Virus record (IMG/VR): IMGVR_UViG_3300017989_000211
Location: 1-40,324 of that record
Length of the DNA: 40,324 nt
Origin: a virus
Direction: 5' to 3' (one strand)
In this document: piece after piece, positions 1-7,441 of the stretch
How positions within the stretch are numbered: the first letter of the stretch is position 1
Layout: each line of letters begins with the position of its first letter
Notes under the pieces: generated by a model
The model's input: only the letters and a program-made list of their open reading frames with translations
The model's database searches: none
Told to the model about the DNA's origin: nothing
Program-made: the position numbers and the translations under genes

Positions 1-150
1 GAGGTCCAGTCCGCGACCTACATCGGTTCGAGCTATTGGATCAGCAACAAGAAGACCAAGGACTGGGGATTCACCTACAGGTACTGGGACGTGCGCGAAG
101 GGCTGCGCGACACGATCCAGTGGTTTCACAAGGTCGGCTGGATCAACTGA
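1..150 (+). CDS. NAD-dependent epimerase/dehydratase, C-terminal end (partial)
   Basis: The window opens inside a plus-strand frame that ends at TGA 148-150, leaving the last 49 residues. The tail has a lysine-rich turn, then REGLRDTIQWFHKVGWIN before the stop. This resembles the last helices of extended short-chain dehydrogenase/epimerases of the dihydroflavonol-reductase or HpnA type, where a final helix of the form LRDTxxWF is common. The NAD-binding and catalytic parts lie outside the window, so the substrate cannot be named. It is GC-rich and differs sharply from the AT-rich DNA that follows, so I take it as host DNA left of the prophage. Confidence 0.6.
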   Translation, partial: EVQSATYIGSSYWISNKKTKDWGFTYRYWDVREGLRDTIQWFHKVGWIN

Positions 151-700
151 CCGGGATCGGACCCGCAACACGCGCCTCCGGCCGCTGATCAAAAACACTA
201 CCGATTGCTAACTCTATTGTAGAATGACAAATGGTGTGGCATAAGCGGGAATGCGCGGGAAATGGCGTTAAGTGCTTGAAATATAATAAAACATAAAAAG
301 GAGCCCCGATTATTATCTTGGCTGCCAGAGGCGTAAAACAGGCGTTTAAAGCAAGGCAATTACCAGATGGTTTGTCATTGTGAATTGATAATTGGAGGTG
401 AAAAAGTCTTTTAAATATAAAACAAAACACAAAAAAAAGGGATCGCTGAGGTTCCCCGATCGAAAAATTAATGGGGAACTTTATGGGGAACCAGGGCGAT
501 TAATGGGGAACCATGGAAAACTCATTATAATATAAGGATAATTTACAGTGTAGGGTGAAAACTGAAACATGATTATTGGGGAACCAAAAAGCCAGGGCGA
601 TGCGGAAGCGGGTAAGAGCCCTTGACACCGATTCACCGCCCTCTACGGGCATACTATATATAGTGTTGCGCCAAGTCCGGGATGAGCCGCCCCTGAGACC
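151..700. other. AT-rich non-coding region, probable left end of the prophage
   Basis: No convincing gene. Base composition changes abruptly at about 186, where GC-rich DNA turns into A/T-rich DNA beginning TGATCAAAAACAC. A TG start is expected for Mu-type ends, so 186 is a candidate left terminus, but no matching 5-bp target duplication was found at the right. The stretch holds the TGGGGAACC repeats (separate entry), a TATAAT hexamer at 526-531 with no good -35, and a 12-bp palindrome, actatatatagt, near 652-663 just beyond the end of the minus-strand operon. Confidence 0.5.
450..601. repeat. Cluster of TGGGGAACC direct repeats with one inverted copy
   Basis: Four direct copies of a T(T)AATGGGGAACC-type motif occur at about 468-480, 481-492, 500-512 and 574-585. 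An inverted copy, ggttcccc, lies at 450-457. A second motif, CCAGGGCGAT, is repeated at 491-500 and 592-601. The position at the repressor end of a Mu-like prophage suggests transposase end-binding sites or repressor operators. No similar copies were seen near the right end, which weakens the end-binding reading. Confidence 0.5.
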
Positions 701-1165
701 CTACTCCCGACACAACGTCAACCAGGTATGAGCCTCCTGATTCAGAGACTCGACCCGGCCCGCCGTCACGTCGACAAAAAAATGTATTTCCTTATAAGTG
801 TCCCGCTCGACAAAACCGAAAAGCACCTTACGGCACTCGTGACCACGTTCACACCTCCCAAGAAGAACGCTCCCGTCATAGACCGAGGCCCAACCCTTCG
901 GCTCCACATAGGTGCCGGTATAGCTTGCGGTTACAAACCCAACCTTCATGACGTTGATCAGATCCGAACCGAGACACGGGTACTGCTGCACCAATTCAAT
1001 CGAACGATCCTCAATCGATCTAGGCTTCTCGGCAGCCCCTGCAACGCCGGAGGGTTGGTCGACGGGATAGACCACGGCCCCCTCATTATTATAAATTCCA
1101 GTGACAAGGGCCACGACCACAACAACCCCCATCCCAATTAAAACAAAGACAGCGCTCCTGGGCAT
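701..1165 (-). CDS. Small membrane-anchored protein of the immunity operon, unknown function
   Basis: This 154-residue protein has one N-terminal membrane segment (about residues 5-24, rich in V, G and L) followed by a soluble domain of about 125 residues on the outer side. The soluble part has three cysteines in a short span (RCERGHEC) and ends TLCRE. I do not recognise the family. The start is chosen as ATG 1165: the last codons of the upstream nuclease gene, GGA GGT, form its Shine-Dalgarno, with one base between the TGA and this ATG. A GTG nine bases earlier is a possible alternative. It is third in a minus-strand set after the repressor and nuclease lipoprotein, so it is probably expressed in the lysogen. 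A lysogenic-conversion or exclusion role is inference only. Confidence 0.65.
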   Translation of the reverse strand: MPRSAVFVLIGMGVVVVVALVTGIYNNEGAVVYPVDQPSGVAGAAEKPRSIEDRSIELVQQYPCLGSDLINVMKVGFVTASYTGTYVEPKGWASVYDGSVLLGRCERGHECRKVLFGFVERDTYKEIHFFVDVTAGRVESLNQEAHTWLTLCRE

Positions 1166-1166
1166 T

Positions 1167-1634
1167 TCAATCACCTCCCCTCAGATTTTGATAAAGATCA
1201 TGCCTCGGTGACGGGAACCGCTCACTCGGACTACAAAGGCCGGCGCGGATCATCTCCGCGCCGAAATCGATGAACGATCCAGGCTCCTCGTCCAGGAGAT
1301 CCACGAACGCCAGGTGTCTTTTGTGCTTATCGGTCACGCGGCCCTTGTCCGGATATACCAGGCGCGCCTTCCTCCCGGCAACAAGCTCCCGAGCGAACTC
1401 AGATGCCTCCCTACCCCCAGGCTCATTCCACTCAGGACAATCCACCCCACGAATCCGAACCTCGAACTGGAGCTGGCCATAGGCGACGATCAGCGTGTCG
1501 CCATCTACGGGCCTCACGATCGTGACAAGCTCGGGGCATCCGTACTCGACGCATCCAGCCAAAACAACAGCGGCCAGAGCCGCGACGATGCTAACCAGCA
1601 GACTCCTTTGAATTATTATCCATGACTTCACCAT
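1167..1634 (-). CDS. Secreted thermonuclease-like (SNase-fold) lipoprotein
   Basis: This 155-residue protein has a signal peptide with lipobox LAGC (lipidated Cys28), then an SNase-like OB-fold domain. Visible motifs are DGDT at 44-47, R60, then GVDCPE with D65 and E68, and R106 in HKRHLAF. These match the catalytic Arg35, Asp40, Glu43 and Arg87 of staphylococcal nuclease in order and spacing. It would be a calcium-dependent nuclease acting on DNA or RNA outside the inner membrane. The start at 1634 is fixed by a GGAGG upstream; a 41-residue extension in the same frame is rejected because it hides the signal peptide. The gene overlaps the repressor 3' end by 44 bases, suggesting co-expression with immunity. 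Degradation of incoming phage DNA is a plausible inferred role. Confidence 0.8.
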   Translation of the reverse strand: MVKSWIIIQRSLLVSIVAALAAVVLAGCVEYGCPELVTIVRPVDGDTLIVAYGQLQFEVRIRGVDCPEWNEPGGREASEFARELVAGRKARLVYPDKGRVTDKHKRHLAFVDLLDEEPGSFIDFGAEMIRAGLCSPSERFPSPRHDLYQNLRGGD

Positions 1635-2169
1635 TTGTTTCCTCCATGACCAAGTCCGACATCGGAACTCCAAAGATCCGCGCGACCTCCAATACAAGTA
1701 GGGTTGGAAGGGTGTCGTGTCCGGTATCCGCAAGCGACCGCACGACCGCAGCCGCAAAGCTCTGAATCGGGCTAGGAGACTGACCGCTGGCTTGAAGCTC
1801 GCGGATTAAAAGCTCGACGCGCTCCCGTATTCGGCCCGGAACGATACCGTGCGTGACATTGCGACGACCGGCAACAGCCTCCTCCAGTTCGAGCACCCGT
1901 CTTTTTAATGAATAAACGTCATTCGAAAGCATGGGAGGACTCTGTTGCAAGATATCATCGACGGAACATCCAAAGATCACGGCCATCGCCCCAACGGTGA
2001 GCACATCAGGCACCCGACGGCCCGTCTCCCAGCGCATGACGGTTTGCTTTGTTACGCCAAGCAAAACAGCAAGTTCCTGCTGCGTCAGCTTACATTTTTT
2101 CCGATACCCACGTATATTATTAGAAAAAGAGGCCAAACGGTCGTTTTTTTTCTTGACAGGGGTATCCAT
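1591..2169 (-). CDS. XRE-family phage repressor (Mu c-like position)
   Basis: This 192-residue protein has an XRE/Cro-type helix-turn-helix at about residues 18-73, with the typical run KLTQQELAVLLGVTKQTVMR and the following RWETGRRVPD. A short coiled linker (about 85-100) and a C-terminal all-helical region of about 80 residues follow; no peptidase motif is visible, so it is not a LexA-like self-cleaving repressor. It lies divergent to the transposition genes, as in Mu-like phages, and its first codons overlap the early promoter spacer, so it probably represses that promoter and may autoregulate. No Shine-Dalgarno is visible before ATG 2169, so its mRNA may be leaderless or weakly translated. 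The nuclease lipoprotein gene starts inside its 3' end. Confidence 0.8.
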   Translation of the reverse strand: MDTPVKKKNDRLASFSNNIRGYRKKCKLTQQELAVLLGVTKQTVMRWETGRRVPDVLTVGAMAVIFGCSVDDILQQSPPMLSNDVYSLKRRVLELEEAVAGRRNVTHGIVPGRIRERVELLIRELQASGQSPSPIQSFAAAVVRSLADTGHDTLPTLLVLEVARIFGVPMSDLVMEETNGEVMDNNSKESAG

Positions 2170-2181
2170 TTGGTTTATTTT
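2153..2181 (+). promoter_or_regulatory. Early promoter (sigma-70-like), divergent from the repressor
   Basis: TTGACA at 2153-2158, a 17-bp spacer, then TATTTT at 2176-2181: a perfect -35 with optimal spacing and a fair -10. Transcription would start near 2188. The repressor start codon (2167-2169) lies inside the spacer, so repressor bound at its own gene start would block this promoter. It would drive the leader, transposase and early genes. Confidence 0.7.
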
Positions 2182-2187
2182 TGCCGA

Positions 2188-2335
2188 TAGAGTCTACTGA
2201 AGGAGGCTCGATGATCTATCCACAAACAAACAGCTTCGCCGTCGGAGGGCAGACTCGCAAACCTGCGGGGCCTCCTTCAGCCTCCATCGGCGAATCAAAG
2301 GGGGGCGCGGCGGGCGCCAATAATCGCCGCGCCCC
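2188..2335 (+). promoter_or_regulatory. Structured early leader with sequestered Shine-Dalgarno and competing stems
   Basis: Stem 1 pairs 2197-2207 (ctgaaggaggc) with 2270-2280 (gcctccttcag), 11 perfect pairs, extendable by a G-U and a C-G; it buries the AAGGAGG that precedes ATG 2211. Stem 2 pairs 2235-2248 with 2281-2294 (12 of 14). The two stems cross, so they are mutually exclusive or form a pseudoknot. Stem 3 is a perfect 11-bp hairpin, 2302-2312 with 2325-2335, not followed by a T run. The arrangement resembles an attenuator or translational switch. Confidence 0.55.
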
Positions 2336-2393
2336 TCTCCTTCCTGAATTCGATTGCATTCTATCCATTAGGGGGTCCGAGGTCAATGTCTAA
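2211..2393 (+). CDS. Possible 60-residue leader peptide
   Basis: ATG 2211 has an ideal AAGGAGG four bases upstream and lies about 23 bases after the predicted early transcription start. The 60-residue product starts MIYPQTNSFAVGG, matches no family I know, and its frame overlaps the start of the next gene by eight bases. The position corresponds to ner in Mu, but there is no helix-turn-helix. Because the Shine-Dalgarno and much of the frame lie inside the competing stems of the leader, translation itself may set the RNA fold. It may be a regulatory leader rather than a functional protein. Confidence 0.45.
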   Translation: MIYPQTNSFAVGGQTRKPAGPPSASIGESKGGAAGANNRRAPLLPEFDCILSIRGSEVNV

Positions 2394-2808
2394 AGCGAAA
2401 TCAGATTCGACACAATTCGAACTGCCGTTCGATGTGGGGTTAGGCACCATCGGGGAGCGCCTGGCCATCGCGGCCGGAGACCTGGCCGCCGCGATCCGCA
2501 AGTCCCCGCTCTCCAGAGAGCAGGTTATCGACGACCTGGCCCTGCTTCTCGGGCGCCAGGTTTCCCGCGCACAGTTCGACGCATGGACGGCCGAATCAAA
2601 CCGCAACCGGATGCCGGCGGACGTGCTGGTCGGCCTATCCTTTATCGTAGGCGCGCGCGCGTTGGACATCCTCCTGGAACCCCTCGGGCTCAGGACTGCG
2701 GATAGGCGCGACCAGGCCTACGCCGATCTCGGGCGCAAGGGCCTGGAGGCGGAGGACCTCCACGCGGAGATCTCCAAACTCAAGACCTACCTGCGGGGCG
2801 GACGATGA
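2386..2808 (+). CDS. Early protein upstream of transposase, unknown
   Basis: A 140-residue soluble protein with a mostly helical central part and a C-terminal helix rich in charged residues. A segment near residues 45-75 (LSREQVIDDLALLLG, then SRAQFDAW) reads like helices choosing between DNA or protein partners, but no helix-turn-helix is certain. The stop overlaps the transposase start by four bases (ATGA), so the two are translationally coupled. In Mu-like phages this position holds small early regulators, so a regulatory role is likely but inferred. Confidence 0.7.
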   Translation: MSKAKSDSTQFELPFDVGLGTIGERLAIAAGDLAAAIRKSPLSREQVIDDLALLLGRQVSRAQFDAWTAESNRNRMPADVLVGLSFIVGARALDILLEPLGLRTADRRDQAYADLGRKGLEAEDLHAEISKLKTYLRGGR

Positions 2809-4760
2809 CCGCGCCGGCGCGCGAGACCTGGCTGACCACGCAGGAGGCGGCGGACCTGCTGGAGGTGACGCCCCGCGCCGTCCGTAAATCCATTAGCAAC
2901 GGCAACTATCGATCCGAGCTACGGTCCGTAAACCAGCAGGGAGGCAAGGCCCTGAAGCTCGCGCTGTCGAGCTTGCCGACCGAGGCGCAGATCCGGCACG
3001 CCAGGGAGCGGCAGAGCCCGGCCAGCCCGGCTGCGGCGAGCATCCCCGACCTGGACTCGCTCCCGGCCTGGCAGCGCAGGACAGTCGGCGAGCGCTACCT
3101 GCTCCTTTCCGAATGGTTCAGCTTCGAGGCCGCCAACCGGCGGCACGCGGGAAAGGTGGAGCTCCGCGAGCTCTACTGCAAGCACAAGGACCTCGCCCCG
3201 CGCACCCTGGCCCGATGGGAGGCCTCGTACAAAAAACACGGCTGGCAGGGCCTTGCATCCGGCTACGGCAACCGGCGCGGAAACTCCAAGCTCGACGTGG
3301 AGGGTCTGTCTTTCATCGAGGCCAACTTCCTAAAGAGCGACCAGCCCTCGGCTCACGAGGTCTACAACGACTATGCGGCCGACTGCGCCAAGCGCGGCGT
3401 GATCCCATGTTCGTATCAAACCGTGCTCCGCTACATCAACAACACCATCCCGCGCGAGACCAAAGTGCTCTACCGCCTCGGGCCGGATGCGTTCAACGAC
3501 CTGTGCCTCCCCTATTTGGAGCGCGACTACACGGTACTCAAGCCGATGGAGGCAATCTGCGGAGACCACCACATCCTGGATCTGTTCGTGAAGGGGCCCA
3601 CGGGCAAGCTGCACCGCCCACACCTGACCATGTGGAGCGACATCCGGTCGCGCCGGCCGGTGGGCTGGGTCGTGAGCCTCCAGGGCTGCGGGGCGACGAT
3701 CCTGTACTCGCTTCGCCGCGCGATCGACCGATTCGGGAAACCCGAAGTTGGATACATCGATAACGGGATGGATTACAAGGGAGCGCAGATGACCGCCGGC
3801 GGCCGCCGCCGGTGGGTGATCGACGAGGATCAGCAGGCGGAGCTCGCCGGGATCTGGCTCCGGCTCGGGATCAAGCCCGTGTTCGCCGAGCCCTACCACG
3901 GGCAGAGCAAGCCGATCGAACGGCAGTTCAGGGACATCAAGGATCATTTTTCGCGCGAGTTGGACGCATTCTGCGGAGGCCGGCCGTCGGAGAGGCCCCA
4001 CGACATCAAAGAGCGCACGGAAACGGGCAGGGTATACACGCTGGCCGAGCTCGAGGAGCTGATCGGCCGGTTCATCGAGGAGGACCTGATCAATAGACCC
4101 CATACCGGCCACGGCATGGACGGACGTACTCCGGACGAGGTCTTTCACGACGGCTGGGTCAAGCGGCGCATGGACCGCGAGGAGCTGCGCCTGCTGCTGA
4201 TGAAGGCGCGGCCCGCCACGGTCGGCCGGCAGGGCGTGCGCTGGAATCACGCCTGGTACCGGTCCGACGAGCTCGCCCAGCTTCAGCTCCAGGGACAGAA
4301 GGTGATCGCGCGCTACGACCCGGCAGACGTGCGCGAGATTTACCTCTACGACGCCACCGACCGCTTTTTGTGCGCGGCCACGATCGCGGAGCGGTCCCCG
4401 TGGTTCGCCGGAGCGACGACCGAGCGGGACATCGGCGCGATCAAGCGCGAGAAGAAACTGGTCAAGGAGATCGCCAAGGCCGGAAAGGTCGCGGACGCGA
4501 TCCTGTACGAGCTCGACGAGGCCGCCCGCCTGGGCCTGAATCCGGACGGACCCCAGCCCGACGAAGGCCCGCGCGTGATCGAGCCGGTGAGGACCACGGC
4601 GGCGGGCGCGGTCAAGGCGCTGAATCAGCGCGGGCAAAAGGCAGTCAACCAGGACTTCAACCCCGAAGACCTCGAGGCCCTGGCCGATTCGGCCGCGCAG
4701 GCGGACGACCAAGGCGCGGTCGCCGAGGACGAGGAATACCTTGATTTATTCGATGAATGA
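2805..4760 (+). CDS. A: Mu-type DDE transposase A
   Basis: This 651-residue protein catalyses strand cleavage and transfer for integration and replicative transposition. Residues 8-70 are a Mu-type winged-helix DNA-binding domain (WLTTQEAADLLEVTPRAV). Residues 85-215 are further helical end-binding domains. The rve/RNase-H core carries D254 (ICGDHH), D319 (YIDNG) and E372 (KPIERQF), the expected DDE triad with Mu-like spacing. A Mu-type beta-barrel follows (about 465-525), and the acidic tail ends EEYLDLFDE, matching the part of MuA that contacts the B ATPase. The length is close to MuA (663). It overlaps the upstream gene by four bases, and the downstream ATPase follows directly. Confidence 0.95.
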   Translation: MTAPARETWLTTQEAADLLEVTPRAVRKSISNGNYRSELRSVNQQGGKALKLALSSLPTEAQIRHARERQSPASPAAASIPDLDSLPAWQRRTVGERYLLLSEWFSFEAANRRHAGKVELRELYCKHKDLAPRTLARWEASYKKHGWQGLASGYGNRRGNSKLDVEGLSFIEANFLKSDQPSAHEVYNDYAADCAKRGVIPCSYQTVLRYINNTIPRETKVLYRLGPDAFNDLCLPYLERDYTVLKPMEAICGDHHILDLFVKGPTGKLHRPHLTMWSDIRSRRPVGWVVSLQGCGATILYSLRRAIDRFGKPEVGYIDNGMDYKGAQMTAGGRRRWVIDEDQQAELAGIWLRLGIKPVFAEPYHGQSKPIERQFRDIKDHFSRELDAFCGGRPSERPHDIKERTETGRVYTLAELEELIGRFIEEDLINRPHTGHGMDGRTPDEVFHDGWVKRRMDREELRLLLMKARPATVGRQGVRWNHAWYRSDELAQLQLQGQKVIARYDPADVREIYLYDATDRFLCAATIAERSPWFAGATTERDIGAIKREKKLVKEIAKAGKVADAILYELDEAARLGLNPDGPQPDEGPRVIEPVRTTAAGAVKALNQRGQKAVNQDFNPEDLEALADSAAQADDQGAVAEDEEYLDLFDE

Positions 4761-4777
4761 ACCCAAAGGAGGATCCC

Positions 4778-5779
4778 ATGCCGGAACCAGTAAAGAGCGT
4801 TATCGCAATGGAGGAGAAGCGCAAAGGTAAAAGGGGCCGGAAGCCCAAGGTCGACCAGACGCCCGACGAGGCCGTAAGGGGCTGGCTCCGGGGATACAAG
4901 GAGCGCACCGGCTCGTCGTACCGCGACATCGCCGCCGCGACCGGGTGGAGCCAGGCGTACATTCATTGGTATCTGACCGATTCGAAAAAGGTTTACGACG
5001 TGGCCGGCGTGGAATCCAGCATCAAGCTGTTTCGCCAACGCCTCGAGGAGCGCGCCCGCCTCGGCGAGGACCTGCCCTACGTGCGGACCACCGCGTCGCG
5101 GGCCATCATCGCGGCCCTGAACAAAACCATGAAGCAGGGCATCATGTCCGTGATCACCTGCGAGTCGGGCGTGGGCAAGACCACCTCCGTCATGGAGTTC
5201 ATCCGGCGCAATCCGAAGACGGCCTACGTGGTCCCCTGCGACGTAAGCTACAGCCCGCAGGTGTTGTTCAAACGCATCCTGCGCCTGTTCGGCGACTACT
5301 CCCGGTGCACGCTGAACGACGGTCTGGACCGCGCGGTCGACCTGTTTGCCAAACACGCCAACTCGATCCTGATCGTGGACGACGCCCACTGTCTGACAAA
5401 CCCGCGCGGTCCCAACGCGCTGCGCACGCTGTGGGATCACACCGGCATCGGCATCGCCATGATCGGGCAGCCCGAGCTGCGCACCCGGATCCTCGGGCCC
5501 GGCAACGACACGACCGCCCAGGTCTACTCGCGAATCCGGCAGTGGCTGCACGTGACCACCATCAAGCCCGACGACGTGCGGTCGATCGTGGCCGGGGTCC
5601 GATCCGATCTCGACCCCAAGGTCGCCGACCGCCTGGTGCGCGCCGCCGACGCGTACGGCCACTACCGGTACGCGCTCAACCTGCTGCGCAACGCCCTGGA
5701 CGTGGCCAAGGCGGACGGCCGCGACGTCCTCGTCGAGGACGACGTGGTCAAGGGCCAGCGGCTCTACGGAAGGAGGTAG
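4778..5779 (+). CDS. B: MuB-like AAA+ ATPase, target-DNA activator
   Basis: This 333-residue ATPase forms filaments on target DNA and delivers it to the transposase. An N-terminal helix-turn-helix region (about 28-70, SSYRDIAAATGWSQAYIHWYL) is followed by the AAA+ domain with Walker A ESGVGKTT at 129-136, Walker B ILIVDD at 197-202 and the sensor-like IGIAMIGQPEL after it. A C-terminal helical domain completes the MuB architecture. I choose ATG 4778, five bases after a full AAAGGAGG; an ATG at 4757 overlapping the transposase stop is possible but has no ribosome site. Confidence 0.93.
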   Translation: MPEPVKSVIAMEEKRKGKRGRKPKVDQTPDEAVRGWLRGYKERTGSSYRDIAAATGWSQAYIHWYLTDSKKVYDVAGVESSIKLFRQRLEERARLGEDLPYVRTTASRAIIAALNKTMKQGIMSVITCESGVGKTTSVMEFIRRNPKTAYVVPCDVSYSPQVLFKRILRLFGDYSRCTLNDGLDRAVDLFAKHANSILIVDDAHCLTNPRGPNALRTLWDHTGIGIAMIGQPELRTRILGPGNDTTAQVYSRIRQWLHVTTIKPDDVRSIVAGVRSDLDPKVADRLVRAADAYGHYRYALNLLRNALDVAKADGRDVLVEDDVVKGQRLYGRR

Positions 5780-5782
5780 GCC

Positions 5783-6394
5783 ATGGACGAATTAATCGAC
5801 ACCACCCAACCGCCAATCATGTGTAGTGACGAACTGCGATTTAGGGGTGCTCCATTCTATCCGTACATGCTCGTCCAAATATCCGGAGACGTCCCCGGCG
5901 CGATTCCGCGGGTGGATCTGTCGAGACGCCCGTTCACGCTCAAGCCGGAGAAACCCCCGGTGAATGCATGCGCGAACCGCGCCGAGCGCTGGGCGGGGCG
6001 GATCATAGACATGCTCCTAGAGATCTACCCGAATTCCGCGACATCCCCGCCATATTTGAATGACGTCATAGAAACTATTGAGTCGTTCATTCAGAACGAG
6101 GCGGCGCTTGTCACAGGCAACGGCGCCGACTGCGCCACCCGGAACAAGAGCCCACGGTCGATTAGAACTTCGCTGCCGCTTGAGGACCTGGTCCACCTGA
6201 ACCGACGCATATCCGACCTGGTCGTGTCCGCGCAAGAGTCCATCGGAGAGCTGTTTGAAGAACTCGAAGAAATCAGCAACACCCTGTTCAGGCTCACAAA
6301 CAAGGCCCTGGCGCGCCGCACCGAGCAATCGGTCCGCCAACTGCAAAACCAAGGAGGCTCCAATGCCAAAAACAAAGACCCGGAAAAAGCCTGA
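5783..6394 (+). CDS. Early protein of unknown function
   Basis: A 203-residue protein starting three bases after the ATPase stop, with AAGGAGG at 5770-5776 inside the end of that gene. The N-terminal half has prolines and basic residues; residues 130-200 form a long helical, probably coiled-coil region (LNRRISDLVVSAQESIGELF). Its codon use is less GC-biased than the neighbours, suggesting separate acquisition. It overlaps the Gam start by 32 bases. I do not recognise a family. Confidence 0.65.
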   Translation: MDELIDTTQPPIMCSDELRFRGAPFYPYMLVQISGDVPGAIPRVDLSRRPFTLKPEKPPVNACANRAERWAGRIIDMLLEIYPNSATSPPYLNDVIETIESFIQNEAALVTGNGADCATRNKSPRSIRTSLPLEDLVHLNRRISDLVVSAQESIGELFEELEEISNTLFRLTNKALARRTEQSVRQLQNQGGSNAKNKDPEKA

Positions 6395-6899
6395 CGCCGT
6401 GTACGTCATCAGGGACTGGGCCGAGGCCGACGAGGGCCTGCGCGCCGTCGCCCTGCACGAGCGCCGAATCGGCCAGATCAACGCCATCCTCGACGCGAAG
6501 ATCGACGCGCTGCGCACCCAGGCGGCCGAGCAGATCGAACCGCACGCCTCGCACATCCGCTCGACCGAGGACGCGCTCCAGCACTTCGTCGCCTCCAAGA
6601 TCAAGGAGCTCGAGGATAAGGACGGCCGCCGGTCGCGCGAGCTCAACCACGGTGCGGTGGGATTCCGGAAGACCCCGCCTGCGGTCAGGGGCATCCCGCG
6701 CGATCGCGGCAAGCTCGCCGAGCTGATCGCAAACCTGCGCCGCCGCCGCCTGCACGAATGCATCGCGGTGGAGGAGAAGGTACTCAAAAGCCGCCTGGCC
6801 GAGCTCGACGACGGCCGCCTGTCCGCCCTGGGCCTGCGCCGCGTCCAGGACGACGAGTTCTACTACGAGCTGAGAGAGGACGGGGTGATCGATTCGTAG
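6363..6899 (+). CDS. gam: Mu Gam-like DNA-end-binding protein (host nuclease inhibitor)
   Basis: A 178-residue Gam family member, related to Ku, that binds DNA double-strand ends and blocks exonucleases during lytic growth. The N-terminal half is a long helical hairpin (about residues 25-80), then the core with NHGAVGFRKTPPAV (about 98-112), which matches the conserved Gam stretch (xGxxxFRxxPP). The C-terminal part contains ECIAVEEKVLKSRLAEL and LGLRRVQDDEFYYEL, also usual for the family. AAGGAGG precedes ATG 6363. The stop codon TAG is the TAG of a REP-like element at 6896. Confidence 0.9.
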   Translation: MPKTKTRKKPDAVYVIRDWAEADEGLRAVALHERRIGQINAILDAKIDALRTQAAEQIEPHASHIRSTEDALQHFVASKIKELEDKDGRRSRELNHGAVGFRKTPPAVRGIPRDRGKLAELIANLRRRRLHECIAVEEKVLKSRLAELDDGRLSALGLRRVQDDEFYYELREDGVIDS

Positions 6900-6918
6900 G
6901 GGCGTAAGGCCTTACTAC
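6896..6918 (+). repeat. GTAG-headed palindrome, degenerate TATGGCCATA-core type
   Basis: GTAG head, then gggc and the perfect palindrome gtaaggccttac, then ctac-like end. The TAG of the head is the stop codon of gam. Confidence 0.65.
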
Positions 6919-6935
6919 ACGGAACGGAGGACGAC

Positions 6936-7406
6936 ATGAAACGCTTTCGATTCGACTGCACATACGGCGAGGCGATCGCCCTGGCGATCTGCTTCGCCCT
7001 GATCTGGCTGGCCATGGCCGGGTGCGTGGACGTGAACGTGGATGCGCCCGAGCTCGACCCCGACGACCTGGCCGGCTATTTGGACGATGACGACGACGAC
7101 GCGGGGATCCCCGGCGACCACCTTGACGGACTGGACGCCGACGCCGGAGATTCCCCGGATGCGCGCGCGGACTGGGCGGACCTCTGCGCCGAGGGCTGGC
7201 TGCACCCCGGCGACTCAGGCCGCCTGGCCGCGCTGACCCAGACGCGCACCGGCGGGCAAACCCTCGCCCTGGTCGCCAAGGACGCCGTGTACGCGAACCT
7301 GGCCCCGCTGGTGGGCAAATACGTGGAGGTCTGCGGGTACGAGGTCTGCGGATGCTGCGAAGTCCCGGTCCTGGTGCCCGCGATCGCGCAGGAGATCGCG
7401 CATTGA
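6936..7406 (+). CDS. Acidic lipoprotein, unknown
   Basis: A 156-residue protein with a signal peptide ending in lipobox MAGC (Cys30), then a very acidic low-complexity linker (an Asp-rich run near residues 49-56). The C-terminal domain (about 105-156: KDAVYANLAPLVGKYVEVCG followed by a cysteine cluster) has the look of a small OB-like barrel. CGGAGG precedes ATG 6936. A lipoprotein in the early transposition region is unexpected; a role in superinfection exclusion or envelope change is possible but inferred. Confidence 0.7.
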   Translation: MKRFRFDCTYGEAIALAICFALIWLAMAGCVDVNVDAPELDPDDLAGYLDDDDDDAGIPGDHLDGLDADAGDSPDARADWADLCAEGWLHPGDSGRLAALTQTRTGGQTLALVAKDAVYANLAPLVGKYVEVCGYEVCGCCEVPVLVPAIAQEIAH

Positions 7407-7407
7407 C

Positions 7408-7433
7408 GTAGGGGCGGGTTTGTAACCCGCCCG
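7408..7433 (+). repeat. GTAG-headed REP-like palindrome (GGGTTT/AAACCC core)
   Basis: GTAG head followed by ggggcgggttt and the complementary aacccgccc. It fills the gap between a stop (7404-7406) and the next gene's ribosome site, which starts at its last base (GGAGG at 7433). Confidence 0.8.
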
Positions 7434-7441
7434 GAGGCAAT

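Noticed and set aside
143-430. Minus-strand open frame of 95 codons left of the immunity region
   Set aside because: No ribosome site, composition of translated AT-rich non-coding DNA, overlap with the epimerase stop. Kept only as a remote candidate for a lost ParB tail near its 3' end.
398-535. Short frame with GGAGG upstream in the left AT-rich region, translating the TGGGGAACC repeats
   Set aside because: A lysine-rich then repeat-derived peptide with no recognisable feature; the repeats are better explained as DNA sites.
622-663. TTGACA at 622-627 followed by A/T-rich TACTATATA
   Set aside because: Spacing to any -10 like hexamer is far from 17 bp and there is no plus-strand gene downstream until 2211.
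728-1141. Plus-strand open frame opposite the membrane-protein gene
   Set aside because: Antisense shadow of a gene with good start, signal segment and coupling; no ribosome site of its own.
3330-4712. 460-codon antisense frame over the transposase gene
   Set aside because: Long antisense frames are common in GC-rich genes; the sense strand has full DDE transposase motifs.
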